Assembly (NCBI GenBank): GCA_003157715.1 | Contig: PMKK01000183.1 | Span: 12,230 to 18,484 of the forward strand | Reading direction: 5' to 3' | Source: Actinomycetota bacterium | GTDB lineage: Bacteria; Actinomycetota; Thermoleophilia; UBA2241 | Length of the DNA: 6,255 nt | Shown here: one piece after another, positions 1-6,255 of the stretch | How the letters are laid out: each line of letters begins with the position of its first letter | Position numbering within the stretch: position 1 is the first letter of the stretch | Notes under the pieces: model-generated | What the model saw: only the letters and a program-made list of their open reading frames with translations | Told to the model about the DNA's origin: nothing | Database searches by the model: none | Position numbers and translations under genes: made by a program

Positions 1-2030
1 GAGATGCGCACGCAGCCGTGCGACGCCGGGTAGGCGGGCACGTCGGGAAAGCCGTGGATCGCGTCGCCGCCCGAGAAGAAGCTCGCGAAGGGCATCCAGT
101 CGTGGTACTTCGTCGACCACCAGGCGGTCGATTTCAGGTAGATGCTGAAGTGGCCGGCGGGCGTGGGCAGGCTGGGCCTCCCCGTCGAGCAGTGGACGAC
201 CCGCACGAGCTTGCCGTTGTTCACGCACAGCAGCACGCCGAGGCTGCGAAAGACCTCGGCGTAGTGGCCGGTGGCCGACTCGGAACGGGGCTTGGGTGCC
301 GCGGCGAGCTCGAGCTTCGCCCTCGTCTTGCGACCGTCGACGCCGTCGCGGCTAAGGCCGTTCCAGGCCTGAAAGGCCATCAGCGCCTGCTGAGTGCGGT
401 AGTCGTCCTTGCCGCTCACGGCGCCCTGCGGCAGATAGTGCAGGGACGCCAGGCAGCGTTGTACGTCGGCGGTGTTGTGGATCACCCAGTTGACCACCCG
501 CAGCGACTTTCGGCCCATCTTCATCTGGACGTTGCCGGCGAGGTCCGTGGCGCTCACGACCCAGGTGTAGCTGCCGCGCGCGAGCTTCACACGGTAGGCG
601 TAGACGTGCTGTTTCTTGACCGTGACCGCTTTAAGCCGCAGGGTCTTGACGACCGTCCGGCCGCGGTAGATCTTGATGGTGACGACCGCCTTGCCACAGC
701 TCGGCGCGGGATCGTTCACGCGGTAGGCGAACTTGACGAGCGAACCCGGCTTCGCCTCGACGTTGGCGACCGCCACGCAACGCGGACGGCCGGTGTCGAT
801 GTTCACGTAGGCGGTGTGGCCGGCCTCGGTGTTGCCGGCGGCGTCGACCGACCAGTACGAGACGGCGTGCGAGCCGGCGGTGGCGATGGTGAACGGTCCC
901 GTGTACGTCGTCACCTTGCCCGTGCCGATCCTGTAGAAGGTGGCGGCCACGCCGGAGCCCGTGTCCGAACTCTTCAAGGTGACCTGCTGGGCCTTGTTGC
1001 GCCAGCCGCTGTGGCCACCGGCCTGCAGGCCGGTGGCCGTCGTCACCGGCTCGGTGACATCGGGAGCGCCCGCGTTGAACGCTTCGAGGACGATGCCGCC
1101 TGTCCCGACGACCAGGCCGTGTTTGCCGTTGGCGAAGGCCACGGCCGCGAGATCGGTGCCGACCCCCGAGGTCTGCGCGCTCCAGGTCAAGCCACCGTCG
1201 GTGGTCGCGACGATGACGCCGCCGGCGCCGACCGCCCAGCCGTCACTGGCAGTGGCGAACGCCACCCCCGTGAGATCGGCGCTGGTGACGGCTGAGGTCC
1301 GGTCGATCCAGTGAGTGCCACCGTCGGTGGTGGCAAGAATGACGCCGCCGGCGCCGACCGCCCAGCCGGTGTTCGCGTCGACGGCGGTGACCGCAGTGAG
1401 GGCAGTGCTCACACCGGAGGTCTGAGCGGTCCAGTCGGCGCCGCCGTTCGTTGTGGTGAGGATGACGCCCTTGGCACCGACCGCCCAGCCGTTCTGCGAG
1501 TCGATGAAGGCGACCGCGCTGAGAGCGGTGGTCACACCCGAGGACTGCGCGGTCCAGGTCGCGCCGCCGTTCGTTGTGGCGACGATGGCACCACCGGCGC
1601 CAACGGCCCAGCCGTTCTGCGTGCCGGCGAAGGCGACCGCGTTGAGGCCGGTGCTCACACCGGAGGTCTGAGCGGTCCAATCGGCGCCGCCGTTCGTTGT
1701 GGCAACGATGACGCCGCCGGCGCCGACCGCCCAGCCGTTCTGTGCGCCGGCGAAGGCGACCGCGTTGAGATCGTCGCCGACGCCTGACGTATGCGACACC
1801 CAGGTGGCGCCGCCATCGGTGCTCGAGAGAAGCGTGCCGTTGGCGCCGACGGCCCAGCCGGCGCCTGAGCCGGCGAAGGCCACGCCGTCCAGCGCCGCCG
1901 TCGTGCCCGAACTCTGCGAGACCCAGCCCGCGGTGGCCAGCGCGGCGGCCGCGACCGCCAGGCACGCCACGCACACCGCGGCCGCGACGCCGCCGCTCAC
2001 CAGGAACCGCCGTCTGTGCAGTGTCGTCAT
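1..2030 (-). CDS. Secreted L,D-transpeptidase (YkuD) with seven Ycf48/BNR-like propeller repeats, Ig-like domains and a peptidoglycan-binding domain; C-terminus cut by window edge
   Basis: The frame is open from ATG 2028-2030 to the left edge (676 codons, no stop). A Shine-Dalgarno AAGGGG lies 8 nt upstream of the ATG. Residues 1-34 form a signal peptide: basic start MTTLHRRRFLVSGG, a long Ala/Val core, and a likely ATA cleavage site before G35. R6-R7-x-F-L resembles a Tat motif. Residues 36-323 are seven repeats with core GWAVGAGGVIVATTNGG, as in Ycf48/BNR propellers. Residues about 331-412 are an OmpL47-like Ig domain (TYTGPF, SYWSVDAAGNTE) and about 413-511 a second Ig-like domain. Residues about 515-575 are a peptidoglycan-binding helical domain (DVQRCLASLHYLP, ALMAFQAWNGL). 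Residues 593 onward are YkuD, with IHG (H659) and SHGCVRI, giving catalytic C673 and H671. Known family role: YkuD enzymes make 3-3 peptidoglycan cross-links or attach proteins to the wall, outside the membrane. The propeller ligand is unknown. Family members usually end a few tens of residues after this Cys, so little is missing. Domain assignment is by motif recognition. Confidence 0.93.
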   Translation of the reverse strand, partial: MTTLHRRRFLVSGGVAAAVCVACLAVAAAALATAGWVSQSSGTTAALDGVAFAGSGAGWAVGANGTLLSSTDGGATWVSHTSGVGDDLNAVAFAGAQNGWAVGAGGVIVATTNGGADWTAQTSGVSTGLNAVAFAGTQNGWAVGAGGAIVATTNGGATWTAQSSGVTTALSAVAFIDSQNGWAVGAKGVILTTTNGGADWTAQTSGVSTALTAVTAVDANTGWAVGAGGVILATTDGGTHWIDRTSAVTSADLTGVAFATASDGWAVGAGGVIVATTDGGLTWSAQTSGVGTDLAAVAFANGKHGLVVGTGGIVLEAFNAGAPDVTEPVTTATGLQAGGHSGWRNKAQQVTLKSSDTGSGVAATFYRIGTGKVTTYTGPFTIATAGSHAVSYWSVDAAGNTEAGHTAYVNIDTGRPRCVAVANVEAKPGSLVKFAYRVNDPAPSCGKAVVTIKIYRGRTVVKTLRLKAVTVKKQHVYAYRVKLARGSYTWVVSATDLAGNVQMKMGRKSLRVVNWVIHNTADVQRCLASLHYLPQGAVSGKDDYRTQQALMAFQAWNGLSRDGVDGRKTRAKLELAAAPKPRSESATGHYAEVFRSLGVLLCVNNGKLVRVVHCSTGRPSLPTPAGHFSIYLKSTAWWSTKYHDWMPFASFFSGGDAIHGFPDVPAYPASHGCVRI
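1062..1925 (-). repeat. Seven tandem Ycf48/BNR-like propeller units (~123 bp each)
   Basis: Each unit begins with Trp. Six units are 41 residues and unit 6 is 42. Boundaries on the minus strand are 1925-1803, 1802-1680, 1679-1557, 1556-1434, 1433-1311, 1310-1185 and 1184-1062. The shared pattern is W-x-x-(Q/H/R)-(T/S)-S-x-V, then AVAFA, then GWAVGAGG and (T/S)T(N/D)GGA before the next Trp. Unit 1 starts SSGTT in place of SSGV. Unit 7 is the most diverged: GLVVGTGG replaces GWAVGAGG and FNAGA replaces TNGGA. Seven units match the blade number of the Ycf48 photosystem II assembly factor, so a closed seven-bladed propeller is the natural inference. Here the context is extracellular cell wall, not photosynthesis. 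Units 2 to 5 are the closest to each other in DNA sequence. Confidence 0.93.
1405..1702 (-). repeat. Pair of near-identical 52-bp segments 246 bp apart within the propeller array
   Basis: Positions 1405-1456 and 1651-1702 match at 51 of 52 bases, with a single difference at 1434/1680 (g versus a). The first 29 bases are identical. The offset of 246 bp is exactly two propeller units. The copies cover the unit 4/5 and unit 2/3 junctions, both encoding NGGADWTAQTSGVST. This suggests that a two-unit block was duplicated, or that gene conversion has kept the copies alike. Confidence 0.9.
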
Positions 2031-2038
2031 CGCTTCAG

Positions 2039-2044
2039 CCCCTT
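2039..2044 (-). promoter_or_regulatory. Ribosome binding site of the L,D-transpeptidase gene
   Basis: Reading on the minus strand, AAGGGG lies 8 nt before the ATG at 2030. The spacing and purine content are typical, and it supports this start, which is also the one that gives a complete signal peptide. Confidence 0.75.
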
Positions 2045-2138
2045 GTTCCGGCAAGCGACACGTCGCAGAAAGCGCTGGGGCGACGCGGCGGCTCGCGACG
2101 CTCCGCGCGGCCACCGCAAGCGGCAGCGCGAAGCGTCC

Positions 2139-2156
2139 CTATGATTCAGACCATAG
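2139..2156. promoter_or_regulatory. Short palindrome in AT-rich pocket; possible operator or -10 element
   Basis: CTATG (2139-2143) is followed 8 nt later by its reverse complement CATAG (2152-2156). TATGAT at 2140-2145 resembles a plus-strand -10 box, and TATGGT (minus strand, 2155-2150) resembles a -10 box toward the transpeptidase gene. Neither has a convincing -35 at the right distance. The five-base arms are short, so this could be chance. Its position as the only AT-rich spot in the divergent region is the main support. Confidence 0.3.
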
Positions 2157-2327
2157 TTTACGGGAGACGGCGGCTCGCCGCGACCCGGGCCGCGTGCGCG
2201 GTGGCGTTCGCGGGCACCGCGTTGCTTCAGGCGCGCCCCGCGATTAGGGTCGGTACCTCGCCGTCTTGCTCCCCGACCACCGGAAGGGGCACGACAGCCG
2301 AAGAGGTGTCGCGGGAGGACCGTCTCA

Positions 2328-2333
2328 GGGAGG
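2328..2333 (+). promoter_or_regulatory. Ribosome binding site deciding the GTG start of the transporter
   Basis: GGGAGG ends 6 nt before GTG 2340-2342. It is a strong Shine-Dalgarno sequence at good spacing and selects this GTG as the start. The resulting protein begins with the expected short basic N-terminus directly before the first membrane helix. Confidence 0.8.
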
Positions 2334-2339
2334 CAAGGC

Positions 2340-3233
2340 GTGTCGCGCAAGGGCTGGCTGCTGTTCTGCGCACTGTGCGTCATCTGGGGCATCCCCTACC
2401 TGCTCATCCGCGTCGCGGTGCGTGAGCTGTCGCCGGCCCAGCTCGTCTTCTTTCGCACGTTGCCGGCGGCGCTGCTCCTGCTGCCTTTCGCCCTGCGTCG
2501 CGGCAAGCTTGGCGCCCTCGTCTCGCGCTGGCGCTGGCTGCTGGCCTATACCCTGGCCGAGATCGCTCTTCCCTGGCTGCTGCTGTCGCACGCCGAGGTG
2601 CGGCTGCCGAGCTCGACGGCAGGGCTTCTCGTGGCCGCGGTGCCGCTGATCGGCGCCGTGCTCTACCGGTGCGCCGGGGCCGAAGAGCGCCTGGACCGGC
2701 GCCGGCTGTGCGGCCTCGTCGCGGGCTTCGTCGGTGTCGCGGCCGTGATGGGATTCGATCTGAGCGGCGGGCATCCGCGCGCCGTGATCGAGGTCATCGT
2801 GGTCGCCCTCTGTTACGCGACGGGACCGCTTATCGTCAGTCGCCGGCTGGCCCATCTGCCGGCCCTGGGAGTGGTCACTGCCTCGCTCGCGATCACCGCC
2901 GCGGCGTATGCGCCACTGGGCCTGCGCCACCTGCCGGCCGTCGTTTCGGGCGAGACGATCGCGGCCGTCGCCACGCTGGCGCTGGTCTGTACGGCCCTGG
3001 CCTTCGTGCTGTTCTTCGCGCTGATCGCCGAGGTCGGCCCGGCGCGCGCCACGGTGATCACTTTTGTCAATCCCCTGGTAGCCGTACTGCTCGGCGTCGT
3101 GCTCCTCGGCGAGCCGCTCACCGCGGGCACCGCCGTCGCCTTGCCGCTCATCGTCGGCGGCTCCATGCTGGCGACGTCGCGCTCGACGCGGCGCGAACCG
3201 CCGTCGAACGGACCGGCCGGGACCGCCGGATAG
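2340..3233 (+). CDS. EamA-family (drug/metabolite transporter superfamily) membrane permease
   Basis: This 297-residue protein starts at GTG 2340 behind GGGAGG and stops at TAG 3231-3233. It is an inner-membrane protein with about ten hydrophobic segments, near residues 5-25, 33-53, 66-84, 91-110, 122-140, 147-167, 175-193, 205-227, 233-253 and 262-279. These form two EamA repeats (about 6-139 and 149-279). Family signatures visible are WGIPYLLIRVAV (16-27) with FFRTLPAALLLLP (37-49), and in the second half TFVNPLVAVLLGVVLLGE (241-258). The length of close to 300 residues is normal and no segment is missing. A hydrophilic Arg/Pro/Gly tail (about 281-297) follows the last helix. DMT proteins of this type export or exchange small metabolites, amino acids or drugs, but the substrate cannot be read from sequence and the neighbours give no clue. 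It is divergent from the wall enzyme, and the next gene begins 211 bp downstream. Confidence 0.92.
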   Translation: MSRKGWLLFCALCVIWGIPYLLIRVAVRELSPAQLVFFRTLPAALLLLPFALRRGKLGALVSRWRWLLAYTLAEIALPWLLLSHAEVRLPSSTAGLLVAAVPLIGAVLYRCAGAEERLDRRRLCGLVAGFVGVAAVMGFDLSGGHPRAVIEVIVVALCYATGPLIVSRRLAHLPALGVVTASLAITAAAYAPLGLRHLPAVVSGETIAAVATLALVCTALAFVLFFALIAEVGPARATVITFVNPLVAVLLGVVLLGEPLTAGTAVALPLIVGGSMLATSRSTRREPPSNGPAGTAG

Positions 3234-3250
3234 CGTGGCGCACCGCGACG

Positions 3251-3310
3251 ACCGGAGAGCGTGGGCGCGGCGGAGCGACCGGAGAGCGTGGGCGCGGCGG
3301 AGCGACCGGA
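3251..3310 (+). repeat. 27-bp tandem repeat, about 2.2 copies
   Basis: Two identical 27-bp units at 3251-3277 and 3278-3304 begin ACCGGAGAGC. A third partial copy (ACCGGA, 3305-3310) follows. The repeat lies 17 bp after the transporter stop codon, in the spacer before the phosphatase gene. The unit length is a multiple of three, but no real reading frame uses it. It probably arose by slippage; no function is evident. Confidence 0.85.
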
Positions 3311-3395
3311 CGACCGGCGGCCGGGCAGCCCGGGCAGACGGCGCGCCACCCTCGAGAGCTCGTCTCGCAACGGCGTGGGCCATTTACGGGCCGCA

Positions 3396-3401
3396 TAGAA
3401 T
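3396..3401 (+). promoter_or_regulatory. Candidate -10 box of the sensor phosphatase gene
   Basis: TAGAAT matches TATAAT at five of six positions and stands out in a GC-rich spacer, 43 nt before the proposed GTG start. The sequence 17 nt upstream (CGTGGG at 3373-3378) is a poor -35, so recognition may need an activator or an alternative sigma factor. If used, it would give a leader of about 35-40 nt. Confidence 0.35.
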
Positions 3402-3444
3402 GTGACGCGTCCTCCCGCCGATCCAACGTTTGCGCAGGTGTGAT

Positions 3445-6255
3445 GTGCCGCAGCCAGGCATAACGCCGCCGACCGAACCGCCGCAGCTGCGGTTCCACGT
3501 GCCACTCGAGGCATCGCACCTGCTGCGTGCTCGTGAGCGGCTCCGCGACTACCTGCGCGAGTACTGCGCTTCGAGGGGTCTAATCGACGACGTGGTGCTC
3601 TGCATCGAGGAAGCCTGCACCAACGCCATCCGCCACAGCGGCGCCCACGACGACATGCAGATCACCCTGGGGTTCAGCGGCGAGCGGCTCGTGGCGCTCG
3701 TCAAGGACAGCGGACGAGGCTTCGACACCGACAGGTTCGACCCCCACGTCGTGCCCGATCTCAGACGCGACCACGGCCGCGGGCTGTTCATCATCGCCAG
3801 TCTCATGGACGAGCTCGAGCTGCGCTGCGAGAACGGCCTCGAGGTGCGCATGACGAAGCGTGCGGTCGCCCAGTGCGACCGCTTCGCGCTCGAAAGCGGC
3901 CTCGACGAAGGCGGCGGCGACCGGCCCAGCCACAGGCAGACACGGCTGCGCGCCATGCTCGAAGAGATCGACGAGGGTTTCATCGGCCTCGACTGGGAAT
4001 ACCGCCAGGTCCACGTCAACGAGACGGCCTGCCGGATGCTCCGCCGTTCCGCCGACGAACTGCTGGGCCGCACACCCTGGGAGGTGTGGCCGGACCTCGT
4101 GGGCAGCGACGTCGCCCGCTCGTCCCACGAGGCCATGGAGCTGGGCAGACCCTCGACCGTGGAGCACGTGACCGCCACGGGGCGGTGGTTCGAGTTGCGC
4201 ACCTACCCGACGTCGGCCGGCGTCAGCGTCTACCTGCGCGACATCAGCGAGCGCAAGCGCAAAGAGGCCGAGCGCGATCGCTATCTCGCCGACCTGCACG
4301 AAAGCGAGGCGCGCAGCGAGCTGCTCGCCCACGTCGCCAGCGCGCTGCTGACCGGCGACGGTCCGCAGAGGCTGATCGAATCACTCTGCCGCCGCGTCAT
4401 GGCGCACCTCGACTGCCAGGTGTTTCTGAACTTCGTGACCGACGACGAGGCCGGCGGCCTGCACTTGAACGCCTTCGCCGGCATTCCCGACAACGAAGCG
4501 CGACGCCTCGAGTGGCTCGACTACGGCAGCGCGGTCTGCGGCCGCGCCGCCCGCGACCGCGTGCGCATCGTGGCCGAACAGATCGGCGCGACGTCCGACG
4601 CCGGCACCGCCCCGCTGCGCTCGCTGGGTATCCAGGCCTTCGTCTGCCACCCCCTCCTGTCGCAAGGCAGACTCCTGGGCACGCTCGCCTTCGGCACCCG
4701 CACCCGCGACCACTTCTCCGACGACGCCCTCTCGCTCATGAACACCGTCGCCGACCACGTCACCATCGCCCTGGCCCGCACGCAGGGTGCCCAGGCCGAG
4801 CAGGCGCTCAACGAGAGCGAGCGCCGCTTCCTCGACAGCGAAGAGCGCTACCGCAGGCTCTTCGAGAGTATGCAGGAGCCCTTCTGCCTTGCCGAGATGG
4901 TCCGCGCCGAGGGGCGGGCGGTCGATGTTCGCTGGCTCGAAGCCAACCCTGCCTTCGTTTCTCTGCTGGGCCGCGAACGCGAGGAAGTGCTCGGCAAGCG
5001 ACTCCGGGAGCTCGTTCCGAACCTCGACCCGGCGTGGATCGAGGTGCTTGAGCAGGTCGCCGCGAGCGGCGCGGCGACACGGTTCGACCACGATTCTTCC
5101 GCCCTCGAGCGCTACTTCGAGATCTTCGCCTTTCGCGTCGACGCCGACCGCGTCGGAGTGATGGTGACCGATGCCACCGAGCGCGAAGAAGCGCGCCGAG
5201 AGCGGGAACGGCTGGTCGAGCGCCTGCAGCGTCAGCACGAGGAGCTGCAGGCGCAGAGCGAGGCCTCCCAGGCGCAAAGCGAGGCCCTGCGCGCCCAGGC
5301 CCAGGAGCTGCGCGCCCAGGCCGAAGCGGCGCACCGGCACACGGCGCTGGCCGACGCGCTCAACACGATCGACGGCCTCATCCACTCGACGCACGACTTC
5401 GACGAGATCATGCAGCGTGCCCTCGAGCAGGGCGCCGGGGCGCTGCGCGCCGACGCGGGCACCATCGAAGTGCGCGAAGAGAGCTCCTGGGTGGTGCGCT
5501 ACCAGCACGGCTTCTCGGCCGGCGACGTCGGCCTGCGCCAGACCGAGGCGGAGGCCCCCAGCGCGACCGGAGCCTGGGCCACTATGAGACCCGTGGCCGT
5601 CGGCGACCTGGCCCAGGTCGAACCGCTGAACGGCGGCTTCGTGCGCTCCCGCGGCGTGCGCTCGATCCTCGCCGCGCCCCTGATCGTGCGGCAACGGGTG
5701 ACGGGCTGCCTGCTGTTTTACGGACGCCGGCCCCGCACGTTCAGCGAGGCCGAGATCGACTTCGTGCGCAAGCTCGGCGTGACGGTCTCGCTGGCTACCG
5801 ACAACGCCCGCCTCTACCAGCAGGAGCACGATGTCGCCCAGGTCTTGCGCGCCGCGCTGCTCAAGCTGCCCGGGCAGATCACCGGCTTGCGCTACGCCCA
5901 TCGCTACCATGCCGCCGTCGAACCCGCCCATGTGGGCGGCGATTTCTACGACCTCTTCGAGCTCGATCACGGCCTGGTCGGGGTGGCCATCGGCGACATC
6001 TCCGGCAAGGGCCTCGAGGCGGCGGTGCTGACCAGTCTGGTCAAGAACACGCTGCGCGCTCACGCCGCCGAAAAAGGCAAGACGCCGGCCGACGTCGTAG
6101 CCCTGACCAACACCGTGCTGGCCCGCGAGACGGCCGCCGAGATCTTCGCGACCGTCTTCTTTGCCATGCTCGACCGCCGCGACGGCCGGCTCGTGTACTG
6201 CAACGCCGGCCATCCGGCGATCGCCGTGGCGCGCGTCGACGGCGAGGTCGCCGGC
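3445..6255 (+). CDS. Partner-switching sensor protein: RsbW-like HATPase, PAS, GAF, PAS, coiled coil, GAF, SpoIIE/PP2C phosphatase; 3' end cut by window edge
   Basis: The frame is open from a TGA at 3403-3405 to the right edge. GTG 3445, with a weak AGG 6 nt upstream, is the preferred start. TTG 3430 is possible. GTG 3499 would remove the first strand of the ATPase fold. From 3445, 937 residues are visible. About 12-138 are a HATPase_c domain of anti-sigma kinase type, with N-box E56-ACT-N60, DSGRGF (88-93) and HGRGL (110-114). About 170-275 are a PAS domain ending RDISERKRKEAE. About 293-446 are GAF, about 465-585 a second PAS (LLGREREEVLGK), 578-632 a coiled coil, and about 636-792 a second GAF. 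SpoIIE/PP2C begins near 793, with GGDFYD (metal ligands near D833, D836), GDISGKG (D851) and NAGHP (920-924). The last metal-binding region lies off the window. There is no transmembrane segment, so it is cytoplasmic. Family knowledge: the kinase phosphorylates and the phosphatase dephosphorylates STAS anti-anti-sigma proteins. The order resembles Streptomyces OsaC as I recall it. Sensed signals are unknown. Confidence 0.93.
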   Translation, partial: MPQPGITPPTEPPQLRFHVPLEASHLLRARERLRDYLREYCASRGLIDDVVLCIEEACTNAIRHSGAHDDMQITLGFSGERLVALVKDSGRGFDTDRFDPHVVPDLRRDHGRGLFIIASLMDELELRCENGLEVRMTKRAVAQCDRFALESGLDEGGGDRPSHRQTRLRAMLEEIDEGFIGLDWEYRQVHVNETACRMLRRSADELLGRTPWEVWPDLVGSDVARSSHEAMELGRPSTVEHVTATGRWFELRTYPTSAGVSVYLRDISERKRKEAERDRYLADLHESEARSELLAHVASALLTGDGPQRLIESLCRRVMAHLDCQVFLNFVTDDEAGGLHLNAFAGIPDNEARRLEWLDYGSAVCGRAARDRVRIVAEQIGATSDAGTAPLRSLGIQAFVCHPLLSQGRLLGTLAFGTRTRDHFSDDALSLMNTVADHVTIALARTQGAQAEQALNESERRFLDSEERYRRLFESMQEPFCLAEMVRAEGRAVDVRWLEANPAFVSLLGREREEVLGKRLRELVPNLDPAWIEVLEQVAASGAATRFDHDSSALERYFEIFAFRVDADRVGVMVTDATEREEARRERERLVERLQRQHEELQAQSEASQAQSEALRAQAQELRAQAEAAHRHTALADALNTIDGLIHSTHDFDEIMQRALEQGAGALRADAGTIEVREESSWVVRYQHGFSAGDVGLRQTEAEAPSATGAWATMRPVAVGDLAQVEPLNGGFVRSRGVRSILAAPLIVRQRVTGCLLFYGRRPRTFSEAEIDFVRKLGVTVSLATDNARLYQQEHDVAQVLRAALLKLPGQITGLRYAHRYHAAVEPAHVGGDFYDLFELDHGLVGVAIGDISGKGLEAAVLTSLVKNTLRAHAAEKGKTPADVVALTNTVLARETAAEIFATVFFAMLDRRDGRLVYCNAGHPAIAVARVDGEVAG
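5248..5331 (+). repeat. Four tandem 21-bp (heptad) repeats in the sensor's coiled-coil linker
   Basis: Residues 602-629 of the phosphatase are four consecutive seven-residue units: QAQSEAS, QAQSEAL, RAQAQEL and RAQAEAA. They sit between the second PAS and the second GAF domain and extend a charged helix from about residue 578. Repetition in exact heptads fits a signalling helix that passes conformational change between sensor domains of a dimer. Confidence 0.88.

Larger units (their letters stand above)
2031..2339. other. Divergent intergenic region between the transpeptidase and transporter genes
   Basis: This 309-bp stretch separates two start codons facing away from each other, so it should hold promoters for both genes. 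It is GC-rich apart from an AT-rich pocket at about 2138-2161. Open frames crossing it show no recognisable protein features, have arginine/alanine-rich composition, and extend into the flanking genes in the wrong frame. I see no RNA gene and no clear -35/-10 pair. The Shine-Dalgarno sequences of both neighbours lie at its two ends. Confidence 0.7.

Noticed and set aside
18..1295. 425-codon open frame on the plus strand
   Set aside because: It is antisense to the L,D-transpeptidase gene, where the YkuD, peptidoglycan-binding and Ig motifs are unmistakable. The plus-strand product is low-complexity with no recognisable motif.
1062..1925. Regular repeats as a possible CRISPR array
   Set aside because: The units are contiguous, in frame, coding throughout, about 123 bp long and without spacers; they are protein repeats.
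1243..1974. 243-codon Arg/His-rich frame on the minus strand with apparent repeats
   Set aside because: Its periodicity is the propeller repeat read out of frame; the true frame gives the regular Trp-initiated units.
3321..3333. CCGGGC-A-GCCCGG inverted repeat as a transcription terminator
   Set aside because: The loop would be a single base and no T-run follows, so it does not look like an intrinsic terminator.
2325..3383. 352-codon minus-strand frame across the transporter
   Set aside because: It is antisense to a complete EamA transporter with a good ribosome binding site. Its charged, low-complexity translation matches no family.
2157..3390. Shared 8-mer TTTACGGG at 2157-2164 and about 3383-3390 as a common promoter element
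   Set aside because: One shared 8-mer between two spacers of this size is expected by chance, and its position relative to the candidate -10 boxes differs.
4381..6213. Long open frame (610 codons) on the minus strand
   Set aside because: It lies antisense to the sensor phosphatase, whose own frame carries clear HATPase, PAS, GAF and SpoIIE motifs. The antisense translation is Ala/Gly/Val/His-rich with no domain. Long antisense frames are expected in such GC-rich coding DNA.

Overview
This is a high-GC, gene-dense window holding three genes. Two of them run off the window edges, so they lack a stop codon here. GTG starts, the multi-domain PAS/GAF/SpoIIE phosphatase and an Ig/peptidoglycan-binding/YkuD cell-wall enzyme together suggest a high-GC actinomycetote, possibly one of the deeper lineages. 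This is inference from gene style: no rRNA or other marker is present, and a Chloroflexota-like or other high-GC host is not excluded.

Layout. (1) Positions 1-2030, minus strand: a secreted L,D-transpeptidase, missing only its extreme C-terminus. It reads signal peptide, seven Ycf48/BNR-like propeller repeats of about 41 residues, two Ig-like domains, a peptidoglycan-binding domain, and a YkuD catalytic domain whose SHGCVRI motif sits exactly at the window edge. (2) Positions 2031-2339: a divergent intergenic region with one AT-rich pocket containing a short palindrome. (3) Positions 2340-3233, plus strand: a complete EamA/DMT-family ten-helix transporter. (4) Positions 3234-3444: a spacer with a 27-bp tandem repeat and a plausible -10 box. 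(5) Positions 3445-6255 and beyond, plus strand: a large sensor phosphatase ordered HATPase (RsbW-like), PAS, GAF, PAS, heptad coiled coil, GAF, SpoIIE/PP2C (RsbU-like), cut by the right edge inside the phosphatase domain.

The genes do not form an obvious pathway. The transpeptidase and the transporter are divergently transcribed and may share a regulatory region. The phosphatase lies 211 bp downstream of the transporter, behind its own candidate promoter, and is probably a separate unit. It should act in a partner-switching pathway with a STAS anti-anti-sigma factor and a sigma factor, neither of which is in the window. The most notable content is the architecture of the two large proteins: a seven-repeat propeller fused to a cell-wall cross-linking enzyme, and an anti-sigma kinase and its opposing phosphatase fused at opposite ends of one sensor protein.
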